DNA of 33,568 nucleotides, from positions 1 through 33,568 of the forward strand of contig CAZQVV010000017.1 of NCBI GenBank assembly GCA_964596835.1, in the 5' to 3' direction. Position 1 is the stretch's first letter, and the number at the start of each line of letters is the position of its first letter. The translations under genes were made by a program, and so were the position numbers. The notes under the pieces are model-generated. The model ran no database searches. It was not told where the DNA came from and saw only the letters and a program-made list of their open reading frames with translations. Positions 7,672 through 15,527 of the stretch are shown in pieces. This DNA is from JAADGZ01 sp964596835 (GTDB lineage Bacteria; Pseudomonadota; Gammaproteobacteria; UBA6429; Thiohalophilaceae).

Positions 7672-8776
7672 CGTCTAATCCAAAAATTTCTGACTCACAA
7701 TAATGACTCAACTTGTCAAAATCGACGCCCCCTCTTACTTCGTAGATATCAATATTTTTAAGCGCCTCCAGATAAGTCAATTTTGGACATGTCGCAGCAT
7801 CATGGTTAAAATGACCATCAGGATGCTGATAAAAAGGTCCCGGTGACTTCATTATTGCCGGAAGTAAATCATGCCGTTCCGCAAGGCCAACCCGTTCTAC
7901 TGTCAAGCTGGATGTGCTGGTATATTGCCAGTTCAAAATAATTAATGCCCCCAGGGGCGCAGAAGACAGAATACGGTTTGGACCATAGACTTCATCAATA
8001 AAAACATCATACTTATCTTCCAGATTCCATAACTTTTCTTTCGGCATAGCCAGAAATGCCTCACGCTGATGCTCAGTTATGAGGCCGTGCAATCCTGGAT
8101 TATGAACAATCGTACCGGGATTAATCCGTGGAAGCTTGGGAATGCCGGCAGCCTTTATGTAATTTTTTTCCGGCCTTATAAACAGGCGATCATTAGTCAG
8201 ATAGTCAGCATCAGCATGATTTAATAAATGCAACATCAGAGTGGATTTCCCTCCACCGGAAAATCCGGCAAAGGCATAAGCCTTTTCCTTAAAAACCAGA
8301 CCGGCAGCATGACAGATTAACCAGTTATGATGTTGTAACCAGGTCATGTATTGCGTATTGATAAAGTTGATAAGCTGATTTTCATTTGCCAGACACGAAC
8401 CGGCGGCTATACGCAAAGTATCACTTTGGATGAATACCATACCCGTCCGAACTTTACGTAAAATCCTGCTATCAGCTAAATCAACATAACTGTCCTTGCG
8501 GTCGGTCTTGCCCTGTTCGCGTGGCCAGTCAATAAAATTCAGATCCAGTTCTACTGGAGCACTTTCTATGGCAATGATTTCAATTCCGGTCTGCGTTGCC
8601 TGTGTAAGAATATTTGAAAAATAATAGCCCAGCCTGTCCAGTAAAGCGCAGGAATTAGACCGAACTTTCAAACTGAAGTCATCAATCTTAAGATTCAGTC
8701 CATCATTGATAAGCTCATAATCACCCAGCAAGGTATCAGCTACAGTATCCAGATTATAAATCTGTGCAGGTTTCAT
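7661..8776 (-). CDS. HprK-related kinase B (GAK system)
   Basis: A 371-residue protein whose C-terminal two thirds resemble the HPr kinase/phosphorylase fold: CHAAGLVFKEKAYAFAG leads into a P-loop G171-F-S-G-G-G-K-S-T179, followed by an acidic LTNDRL segment (194-199). It lacks the N-terminal HprK regulatory domain and differs from true HprK, so it is better placed with the HprK-related kinases of GAK loci than with HPr phosphorylation; no PTS gene is present here. Expected role: ATP-dependent phosphorylation of a protein or small molecule. The start codon overlaps the ATP-grasp stop (ATGA), indicating tight coupling of kinase and ligase. Substrate unknown. Confidence 0.85.
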   Translation of the reverse strand: MKPAQIYNLDTVADTLLGDYELINDGLNLKIDDFSLKVRSNSCALLDRLGYYFSNILTQATQTGIEIIAIESAPVELDLNFIDWPREQGKTDRKDSYVDLADSRILRKVRTGMVFIQSDTLRIAAGSCLANENQLINFINTQYMTWLQHHNWLICHAAGLVFKEKAYAFAGFSGGGKSTLMLHLLNHADADYLTNDRLFIRPEKNYIKAAGIPKLPRINPGTIVHNPGLHGLITEHQREAFLAMPKEKLWNLEDKYDVFIDEVYGPNRILSSAPLGALIILNWQYTSTSSLTVERVGLAERHDLLPAIMKSPGPFYQHPDGHFNHDAATCPKLTYLEALKNIDIYEVRGGVDFDKLSHYCESEIFGLDDGA

Positions 8777-9666
8777 TGTTTATCCAGATCCTTCAAAACA
8801 TAATCGACATAGCGATCTGCAATATTAACACCAGCACCTTCCAATAAACCTCGAAAACCACCAAAGGCGGATACTTCAAAAACAATCGGTCCCGTTTCTG
8901 TCTCGGCAATATCAACGGTTGTAAAATCCATGCCAAAAGGCGCCTGAGCCCGATATGCGAGATCAATGATGTCAGCACTCGCGCTGTAATCGGCATAACG
9001 ACCGCCACTGTTAATCGTCGTATTCCAGGAACCCGCCTGGGGTATCCGCGCATAGGCGCCCTGATATTCATTCGCCAGGAATACCAGTCCCAGATCCTGT
9101 CCGGGGGATTCTATTTTTTTCTGGATATACATCATGGAATGACTGCCATGAAAGTCCTGGATCTGTTTCTCCATGATCAATCTATCGGTGCTACTATCGA
9201 TGATGAACATTCCCCTTGCCTTGCTGGAATATAACGGTTTAAATACCGCGGCGGTAAAATTTTCCACCGCAGCTATTGCGGTTTCAATATTTTCAGTGAT
9301 ACAGGTCTCCGGCATCGGGATATCATGATTGCGCAGGGTAACTGTACAACTCAACCTGTTAATCAGGCGTAGGATATTTTCCGCCCGGCTGAATACCCTG
9401 ACCCCCGCCTGCTCGGCGATGCGCAACAGCTCCAACCGATCAAGCATATTGGGGCTATAACTTGCGCTAATTTTTTTCACTATCAGGGCATCCAGTTCAC
9501 ATAAGTCCTGCCCCGCATAAAATAGATATCCATTTTTGAGATCAAGCGAAACCTGCTGCATATCAATAATAAGACGAAATCCCGTTTTCATTTCAATAGC
9601 GTCGGCCAGGGTTTCTGTTGACCATTTACCTGGGATCCCAATTACGCCAACTCTTATTTCAGCCAA
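8773..9666 (-). CDS. ATP-grasp enzyme, GAK system
   Basis: A 297-residue RimK-like ATP-grasp protein. The ATP-binding elements visible are VFKPLYSSKARGM (142-153; K143 plus the glycine/serine loop), the MYIQKKIE hinge strand (179-186), then FTTVDIAE (248-255) and IVFEVSAFGGFRGL (261-274), where D252 and E264 would hold magnesium. Such enzymes join a carboxylate to an amine or thiol via an acyl-phosphate. It starts with TTG, supported by GAGG 9 nt upstream, and overlaps the preceding gene by 8 nt and the kinase by 4 nt. Pairing with an HprK-related kinase and an amphi-Trp protein is the defining trait of the GAK system. Substrates unknown. Confidence 0.85.
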   Translation of the reverse strand: MAEIRVGVIGIPGKWSTETLADAIEMKTGFRLIIDMQQVSLDLKNGYLFYAGQDLCELDALIVKKISASYSPNMLDRLELLRIAEQAGVRVFSRAENILRLINRLSCTVTLRNHDIPMPETCITENIETAIAAVENFTAAVFKPLYSSKARGMFIIDSSTDRLIMEKQIQDFHGSHSMMYIQKKIESPGQDLGLVFLANEYQGAYARIPQAGSWNTTINSGGRYADYSASADIIDLAYRAQAPFGMDFTTVDIAETETGPIVFEVSAFGGFRGLLEGAGVNIADRYVDYVLKDLDKQ

Positions 9667-11296
9667 CGAAAATATCCTCTAACGGTAACCTGAACTTGTG
9701 TTCCTTACCTGTTTCCGTCTGCAATACTTTTTCAATCAGGTACCTGGCACGCAGGAACATGGCGCGAGCCAAAGATTTATCGAGAATAAAACGTGTCGAG
9801 GTAGCAAAAGAACGTGCCAGACCCAGGGCTAGCCGAATTTCAAAATTATCATCCCCTGTATTTTTCGCATAATTTTTAGCGATAATATAAAAATCCTGGG
9901 CCAACTGCATAATCCGTCTGCGCAAAGTCGAATTAAGAACCTGCAATCGATAGTTCGATACCATAAAGACAGAAACGTCCTGAACATAATCCATATACCT
10001 GGAACGGTGAAGATCAATAAAATTAATTCGTTTTTCAACCGGATCATAAATTATGTTATCGACATTAAAGTCACCGTGAATATAAACAGAAAAAGGAACT
10101 TGAATATTTTTTTCATATCCCCGTGCTTTTTTAAGCAAGGTCTCAAAAGGCAGCATTTTATATCCGCAAATAATATTCTCACCCTGATGAAATTCAGGAT
10201 GAATGGCATAAACATCGTGCAGACGTTTATTCAATTGTCGCATAAAATTGGCAGGCACTTTTCGGGAAGTTCGGGTTTCTTTCCATACCGATTTAAGAGT
10301 GTCACCCAATCTCGACAACGCCTCTTTCATTAGTAAGGGGGAGTCCTGCAATAAAATTTGTTCAAAAGTAAAGCCGGCAAGATGTTCAATCAATAAAGAA
10401 GCTGATTGGCCCCGTTTCTTATAAGAAAGTATTTTCGGTGCAAGACCGGGGTAGATCTCATGCCAACTTTTTACTCCCTGTTGTTCTTCTTTTAATTTAC
10501 GTTTTTCCCCATCCTTGAAAACAGCCAGACAAGCACTATCGTCAGGATTCAAAATTCCGGATATTTTAGTGCCAGAACGGGTTTCTGCAATATCATCAAT
10601 TTTTAAACTGGATAAATCCTCATCCATTTCTAACTCTGCAACAGATGCCTGTAATGAATAATAACGATCGATATTAACCGGTTGCCCAAGATTAGAAGAT
10701 ATAATCGCCTCACTAATATTAAGTAAGGCATCGCCCATTTGAGAGATAGAGCGCGCAACAAATAATGAGGAAATCAGATCCAGTGAAGATTCATTCTTTT
10801 TTAGTGGACCGACATATTGTTTTAGAAGTTTATTGAAATCATGTTCCAGTTTTTTCTCGATATTTCCTATTTTTAAAGCCAGGCGGGTATCATGTTCATA
10901 AATAGCCATTTCAATAAAATCAATACCCCCAATAAGACGCGACAGCAATGAGCCGCAGGTGTCCGGTTGTAAAATATTGACATCATGCATAGGTTGCATT
11001 TGTTTAATGGATTCCCGGCATAACTCAGCAATTCGCTCCAGATCAGTTGCAATAAATTCTATCGAACGAAGTGATAATTTTTCTGATTTTCTGGGTTTTT
11101 TAAGTTTATCTATTTCATTCAGACAGCTGTTATGAATCCGTATTTTCAGGTTGTATACGTAACCGCTTCTTTCAAGAATACGCTTCGCTTCAACCATAGA
11201 AGCAGTGTTAAAATAACTTTGCAGACTGGATAGTTGTGAACTAACTTCAGCAATAATAAAGTGCAGATTATCACGAATGTTTTTTGGGATACGCAT
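9659..11296 (-). CDS. PhoU-like domain fused to aminoglycoside-phosphotransferase-type kinase
   Basis: A 545-residue protein. Residues ~10-205 are all-helical with two PhoU-like repeats: FIATDLERIAELCRES (81-96) and LFVARSISQMGDALLNISEAI (178-198), the latter close to the PhoU signature R-x(5)-GD-x3-NI-E. Residues ~240-500 are a kinase of the APH/choline-kinase fold: SLLIEHLAGFTFEQIL hinge, catalytic loop H407-G-D409-F-N411-V-D-N414 and metal-binding NFIDLH (425-430). PhoU domains normally sense phosphate status through metal clusters and the PstSCAB system; none is present here. The fusion suggests a phosphate-responsive small-molecule kinase. It starts 2 nt after the Nudix stop. I do not know a characterised protein with this architecture. 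Confidence 0.8.
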   Translation of the reverse strand: MRIPKNIRDNLHFIIAEVSSQLSSLQSYFNTASMVEAKRILERSGYVYNLKIRIHNSCLNEIDKLKKPRKSEKLSLRSIEFIATDLERIAELCRESIKQMQPMHDVNILQPDTCGSLLSRLIGGIDFIEMAIYEHDTRLALKIGNIEKKLEHDFNKLLKQYVGPLKKNESSLDLISSLFVARSISQMGDALLNISEAIISSNLGQPVNIDRYYSLQASVAELEMDEDLSSLKIDDIAETRSGTKISGILNPDDSACLAVFKDGEKRKLKEEQQGVKSWHEIYPGLAPKILSYKKRGQSASLLIEHLAGFTFEQILLQDSPLLMKEALSRLGDTLKSVWKETRTSRKVPANFMRQLNKRLHDVYAIHPEFHQGENIICGYKMLPFETLLKKARGYEKNIQVPFSVYIHGDFNVDNIIYDPVEKRINFIDLHRSRYMDYVQDVSVFMVSNYRLQVLNSTLRRRIMQLAQDFYIIAKNYAKNTGDDNFEIRLALGLARSFATSTRFILDKSLARAMFLRARYLIEKVLQTETGKEHKFRLPLEDIFVG

Positions 11297-11298
11297 GG

Positions 11299-11829
11299 TT
11301 AGTGAAATTTCCCCAAATATACAGAACCATTATCTATTTTATCTCTATTCGAATAGCGCGAAAGTGCCGGCAAAAAAATATCTGTCTGGGTAAGTTCCGT
11401 TATATCTTTCCAGATCACGGCAACCTGATGCTTGTCCGGGTGATAACCATTACAGGGCATATAATCTTCAGAAACCGTACATTCAAAAAAAAACTCCACC
11501 AAATGACGTGTAGATAAAGGAACCGTGTCACGAGGTTTAAAACAGTCTGCCACATGCAGCAACTTTCCAACCTTTACCTCGGTACCGATTTCTTCTACAC
11601 ACTCACGGTTCAAAGCCTGTGCCAGGGTCTCATCTGTTTCCTGGCCGCCACCCGGAAATGCAAGGCGGATTTCCCCGTTATCATATTCTTTTCGGATAAG
11701 CAGAATATGCCCGTTGCGTATAATCAGGGCACGGGTAGTATTGCGAATTTGCAGGATTAAATTGACAAGGTCACCATTTTTGTTAAATAGAGTATCCGTT
11801 GTATTAAAAGTATCGTTATTCCTTTTCAT
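11299..11829 (-). CDS. Nudix hydrolase
   Basis: A 176-residue Nudix protein with an intact Nudix box: G-G-Q-E-T-D-E-T-L-A-Q-A-L-N then R-E-C-V-E-E-I-G (G-x5-E-x7-REUxEExG), preceded by LAFPGGG. It should hydrolyse a nucleoside diphosphate linked to X with magnesium. In the strand after the box, CFKPRDTVPLSTRHLVEFFFEC suggests an ADP-sugar or dinucleotide-type substrate, but that is a guess. It sits 42 nt after parA and directly precedes the PhoU-kinase gene. With the SixA/Nudix fusion the island has two Nudix domains, one canonical and one variant. Confidence 0.87.
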   Translation of the reverse strand: MKRNNDTFNTTDTLFNKNGDLVNLILQIRNTTRALIIRNGHILLIRKEYDNGEIRLAFPGGGQETDETLAQALNRECVEEIGTEVKVGKLLHVADCFKPRDTVPLSTRHLVEFFFECTVSEDYMPCNGYHPDKHQVAVIWKDITELTQTDIFLPALSRYSNRDKIDNGSVYLGKFH

Positions 11830-11871
11830 CTCATATTTTCATTCCATCATGCTTAATAAACCTGATACACA

Positions 11872-12615
11872 TTATTTCAATTTTAAAATAATTTCATCCC
11901 ATATATCAGAATAAGCTTTTGCCGAGTGGCTCCTGGGTGCATAACTCGGCAACGGCGCTCGATGCATCCCCATTTGTTCAATATCACTGGCATAGGGCAC
12001 CTCACTTTTAATGAACAATCTTTGATTAAACGGCGGGTTCTCAACGATTACTTTATGCAGTTTTTTACGTCGATCAACCATGGAGAAAAATGCAAACACC
12101 TTCATATCATCCAGTTTTTTATTTTTCTGAAATTTGATTAGTTGCTCCAGCGTCCTAATTGATAATATCGTCGGAATAATCGGCACCAATAAGGCGTCTG
12201 CCGCATTAAACACACTCTCTGACACCAGAGATATGCTGGGTGGACAATCCAGAATAATGAAATCATAATCATCAGCAAGAGGTTTTAACAGCTTACGTAA
12301 ATATTGCGATGGATTTTTTTTATCATCCAGTAACAAATCCATATTCCGATATGAGAAATCGGCTGGTATCAAGTCTAGATCCTCAAAATCTGTACCTTTA
12401 ATTATATCTGACAGTTCATGTTTCTTATTGATAATGCCTTTGACACCACTCTTAACTTTTGATTTGATACGAAAGTAAAAACTTGCTGCTCCCTGTGGAT
12501 CGAGATCCCATACCAGAGTTCGCCAACCCTGCTGAGCAGCCAGATAAGAGATATTCACAGCTGCAGCCGTTTTACCTACTCCACCTTTAATATTGTAACT
12601 AGCCAATACTTTCAT
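11872..12615 (-). CDS. ParA/MinD-type ATPase
   Basis: A 247-residue deviant-Walker ATPase: K10-G-G-V-G-K-T (signature lysine K10 present), WDLDPQG (Walker A', 36-42) and FIILDCPPS (Walker B). It lacks the N-terminal helix-turn-helix of plasmid P1-type ParA, so it belongs to the short type Ib or orphan group that moves plasmids or protein cargos by nucleoid gradients. It overlaps the CHAD gene by 17 nt, with AGGA about 8 nt before the ATG. No ParB is present. The lysine-rich ribbon-helix-helix protein at the head of the operon is the obvious partner, as ParG is to ParF. Cargo positioning, for example of polyphosphate bodies, is inferred from the CHAD neighbour. Confidence 0.88.
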   Translation of the reverse strand: MKVLASYNIKGGVGKTAAAVNISYLAAQQGWRTLVWDLDPQGAASFYFRIKSKVKSGVKGIINKKHELSDIIKGTDFEDLDLIPADFSYRNMDLLLDDKKNPSQYLRKLLKPLADDYDFIILDCPPSISLVSESVFNAADALLVPIIPTILSIRTLEQLIKFQKNKKLDDMKVFAFFSMVDRRKKLHKVIVENPPFNQRLFIKSEVPYASDIEQMGMHRAPLPSYAPRSHSAKAYSDIWDEIILKLK

Positions 12616-14230
12616 GTAGTAATTCCTGTTCTGGCTTCACATCCGGCTTAAACAGCTTTTTGAAGAGTTCCTGATATTTTTTTCTGGAAAAATTTTTATA
12701 ACAATCCACAAATGCATGTTGTAATTCTATTTTTCTTTGTTCCATACCATCAGCAAGCACGCCCATCGCCATATAGGTGTCGGCATTCTTAACCCCCTTT
12801 TCTTCCATCATTTTCGCAAAGTTTTTCAGTGCGAAATTCTGCACATCCATGTCCTGAAACTCACCCAGGTTATCCTGCAGGATTTTTAATTGTTTAATTA
12901 ATTTGCCAATCTTTTTTCCTGGATAAAAACACTGGAAGAACTCCAGTAAATACCGTAATTTTTTGCAACTTTTCCGCATATCATGAAAGTCCTGGGCTGG
13001 CGAATCAGGCGTTAACCTGTCAGCCTGCTTCTCAACCCGTTTATAGCTTCGCCAGATACGTTCATCGGCCTGCCTGTGAATATCTTTTTTCGCATTAGGC
13101 GCAGAATTTTTTCCACTTTCATCATTATTTTCAAAAAAATCATTAAGTGCATGTTTTAATTTTTTATAATGCTCTGACGTTACTGCCGCAACCAGCTCCC
13201 TGTAGGCATATTTTTGTTGATCCCGCAAAAAATCTTTAAACGGCAATAACGCATCGCGCATTTCGAGCGCAAGTCTGTTTTGCAATTTTTCGAATTTAAG
13301 AAGATATACATCAAGATCACGTGCCGGTGTGGTGACGGCTCCCAACCAGGCAAATTCCTTCCTGAAAAATTCGAGCCTGTCTTCAGGAAAAACTCCTTTC
13401 ATTTGGGACAAAATAGAACGACTACGACGCACAGCTATACGATAGTCATGTAAGAATTCTGTATCGAGTCTAGCCACCATGCCGGGCTCATTCACCTCCA
13501 TTGCGAATAACAGATGATGTAAAATGCTTTTAACGGCCTGGAGCGATTGAATATTCGGATTGAATTTTATTTTTACTTTTGAGGAATAGTCACCCGCATG
13601 ACGTCCAATCTCTGTCAGGGCCATATCCAGCAGATTGAGTTTGCAAGGTATAACTGTCGAGGTTTTATTTAAAATATTTCTAACATACCTGAATTCTGCC
13701 TGATACCCTTTGACCGTATTAAGCATAATACGTTGAGGAAAAGGTTTCTTGCGGCCATGCTCAGCTGAAACTGAACTGTTTTTATCAATAGACAGGCGCA
13801 CAACAAGTTTGTCATGCTTATCTCGCAATAGTAATTTCTGCACCTCGCCATCAATTTTGACAACGGGCGATAAGGCCCGCATGGCTACTGTCGAGGCAAT
13901 CGATTCGCGCATGGTTGGTGAGAGATCTTTCAGGTTTAACGGTTTTGCACTCGCCCTGAATAAAGGCATAATTTCCTTAATTTGGCCACTGGATAATTTT
14001 TCCAACGACAGCTTCTGTTTCTGCCCAGACTGATGCAAAACCAGCGCCTCATTTTTGCGGTACAGGCGCCAGTCAAACGTATCATAATAGACCACTCTGA
14101 ATTTTTCGACTGGCTCCAGGCTACAGGAAAATTTCTTTTCAAGTATCGGTAATAGATCATCAATGACGAAGTCGCCTGACAGGATATAGCACTTCTGTTG
14201 TGCTTCAGTCTCTGAAGTTAAAGTAGTCAT
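12599..14230 (-). CDS. CHAD domain protein with degenerate CYTH-like N-terminus
   Basis: A 543-residue protein. The CHAD domain (about 235-525) has both signature helices: FLHDYRIAVRRSRS (259-272) and DFHDMRKSCKKLRYLLEFF (414-432), with the His and basic residues that line a polyphosphate-binding channel. CHAD proteins are known to bind inorganic polyphosphate and to associate with polyphosphate granules. Residues 10-225 follow CYTH layout (EKFRVVYYDTFDWRLYRKNEALVL, then SSKVKIKF), but the diagnostic ExExK near the N-terminus is missing, so triphosphatase activity is doubtful. It is followed by parA with an overlap and preceded by a 132-nt gap after the ribbon-helix-helix gene. The ribosome site is weak. 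Confidence 0.85.
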   Translation of the reverse strand: MTTLTSETEAQQKCYILSGDFVIDDLLPILEKKFSCSLEPVEKFRVVYYDTFDWRLYRKNEALVLHQSGQKQKLSLEKLSSGQIKEIMPLFRASAKPLNLKDLSPTMRESIASTVAMRALSPVVKIDGEVQKLLLRDKHDKLVVRLSIDKNSSVSAEHGRKKPFPQRIMLNTVKGYQAEFRYVRNILNKTSTVIPCKLNLLDMALTEIGRHAGDYSSKVKIKFNPNIQSLQAVKSILHHLLFAMEVNEPGMVARLDTEFLHDYRIAVRRSRSILSQMKGVFPEDRLEFFRKEFAWLGAVTTPARDLDVYLLKFEKLQNRLALEMRDALLPFKDFLRDQQKYAYRELVAAVTSEHYKKLKHALNDFFENNDESGKNSAPNAKKDIHRQADERIWRSYKRVEKQADRLTPDSPAQDFHDMRKSCKKLRYLLEFFQCFYPGKKIGKLIKQLKILQDNLGEFQDMDVQNFALKNFAKMMEEKGVKNADTYMAMGVLADGMEQRKIELQHAFVDCYKNFSRKKYQELFKKLFKPDVKPEQELLHESIG

Positions 14231-14362
14231 CAGTTAATTCTGTGCATTTTGTGAAGATTATTCCGTTAAGATTCTATCCGGTTTATCGGGCTTACATTTT
14301 TTAATACGAGCGATAGAAAAGCGCAATGCCATAATTCTTACATAAGTAACAAATATTTCCTG

Positions 14363-14527
14363 TTATTCCGCATGTTCAGAAAGAAACTCTCGAATAAATT
14401 TTCGGATTTCTCTCGCGGCACTGGTATCAAGCTCTTCACATAATTTAACAAACTGATCCCGTTCTTCGCTATTAATGCGAATTATCAATTGGCTATTATT
14501 TTTCTGTTTTTTTTTCTTTTTTGACAT
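14363..14527 (-). CDS. Small ribbon-helix-helix DNA-binding protein
   Basis: My translation gives 54 residues: MSKKKKKQKNNS, then QLIIRINSEERDQFVKL, CEELDTSAAREIRKF and IREFLSEHAE. A lysine tail, a beta strand (QLIIRI), helix A and helix B with S/T-x2-R-x2-I-R-x-F is the Arc/MetJ/CopG ribbon-helix-helix pattern. It is first in the island and lies 38 nt downstream of a promoter whose -10 and spacer contain three 11-bp-phased TATACA boxes, so it is probably an autorepressor. It may also be the ParB-like partner of the downstream ParA, as in ParFG-type systems. The ribosome site is weak. It is short and easily missed by gene callers. Confidence 0.75.
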   Translation of the reverse strand: MSKKKKKQKNNSQLIIRINSEERDQFVKLCEELDTSAAREIRKFIREFLSEHAE

Positions 14528-14564
14528 CTGTCAGCTCAGCCGGGCGAATAAACGCTCAAATTCA

Positions 14565-14605
14565 TGTATATACATATGATATACATTCGATATACACGCT
14601 GTCAA
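14565..14605 (-). promoter_or_regulatory. Sigma70-type promoter of the island with phased TATACA operator
   Basis: Read on the minus strand: TTGACA (14605-14600), an 18-bp spacer, and TATCAT (14581-14576). On the plus strand TATACA occurs at 14569-14574, 14580-14585 and 14591-14596, exactly 11 bp apart, and the first copy is part of the perfect palindrome TGTATATACA (14565-14574). Bound protein would block polymerase. The 11-bp phase places all sites on one DNA face, as expected for cooperative ribbon-helix-helix dimers. Confidence 0.72.
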
Positions 14606-14715
14606 GTGTCAGCATCCCTTTATATCCATAAAAATCCATCCATTTAGAAAATTTTCAATATATTCTAAACACCCCCACCATATTTTATGTAGTTTAGAAT
14701 CTACCGATATTGTAA

Positions 14716-15469
14716 CTATTCAGCATAATGCCCAAAAGCTTTCATCAATGCACTATCATCAAACTCAGCAATTAGACGTGGATGGAGACGATGTTTGCTT
14801 AACCATTGTTCAATACCAGAACGTAACTGGTTGCCACTGCTTGGCAAGAGTAATGATGCACCATCCAGACAATGCGGGAAGCCACCTTTCAATTTTTTTC
14901 CTAATTTCTCTGTAGCAAAGAAACTGACTGTACATTCGCCAAGCTTATGACTGAAGCCTCGTGTACTAACGGTAGGCGGAATAGGGCGATCAGCTAGTAC
15001 CAGATCGAGGTGATGCACGGCCAACTCAGCTAAGAGTATGTCGAACCCCGCCTCACGGCAGATCATGCGCACAGGCTCTGCCATCTGAAGCGCAGGTTGG
15101 AGAATACGATGAGCAATAGACTTGGGTAACACATCGACAACCCCAACCCGGAACAGCTGAGGACGACCTTTAGGCAGCTGATGAACCACCTCTTCCAGCT
15201 CACCACCGAGCGAAAAAATTTCGTCAGCATAACTCTGTACCAACCGTCCGGTCTCGCTGAGCTCCAGATTGCGTCCAACCCGCCTGAAAAGGTTTACCCC
15301 AAGATTCTCCTCCAGCAATCCTAGTTGACCACTTCGCCCGATGTGGTAATCGAAGATATAGAGACCGATCTGTACGTCGCCATTGACCGCGCAAGCGATC
15401 GTGCCGGACGGACAGTCGTGCGTAAAACCAGACGCCAGCAAACCTTACTAAGGCATGCTGAAGCACCAA
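14716..15469 (-). pseudogene. nhaR: Broken nhaR-like LysR-family regulator
   Basis: The open part (to about 15350) reads SGQLGLLEENLGVNLFRRVGRNLELSETG, then FRVGVVDVLPKSIAHRIL, CTVSFFATEKLGKKL and LIAEFDDSALMKAFG, close to the NhaR family (regulator of sodium/proton antiporter genes). The recognition-helix region is scrambled: WFYAR in one frame and SGTIACA in another match parts of the expected N-terminus, so at least one frameshift or rearrangement lies near 15350-15440. The C-terminus stops (AFGHYAE) about 70-80 residues short of the family's length. Loss of half the DNA-binding domain and of the C-terminal effector lobe makes function unlikely. Confidence 0.75.
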
Positions 15470-15527
15470 TATCTGAGCAAGAACTGTCAGGTTAATGCAT
15501 TAACACACTCAACAGAGGAAATTTATC

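Noticed and set aside
7661..8776. True HPr kinase/phosphorylase (hprK)
   Set aside because: The N-terminal HprK domain and a PTS context are absent and the P-loop neighbourhood differs; HprK-related kinase B of GAK loci fits better.
11872..12615. Plasmid or chromosome partition operon
   Set aside because: No ParB gene or replication gene is near; parA is embedded in, and overlaps, a CHAD gene in a metabolic-type operon, so cargo positioning is likelier.
14363..14527. Antitoxin of a toxin-antitoxin pair
   Set aside because: Ribbon-helix-helix antitoxins are followed closely by a toxin gene; here the next gene is a 543-residue CHAD protein, so a regulator/ParA-partner role is preferred.
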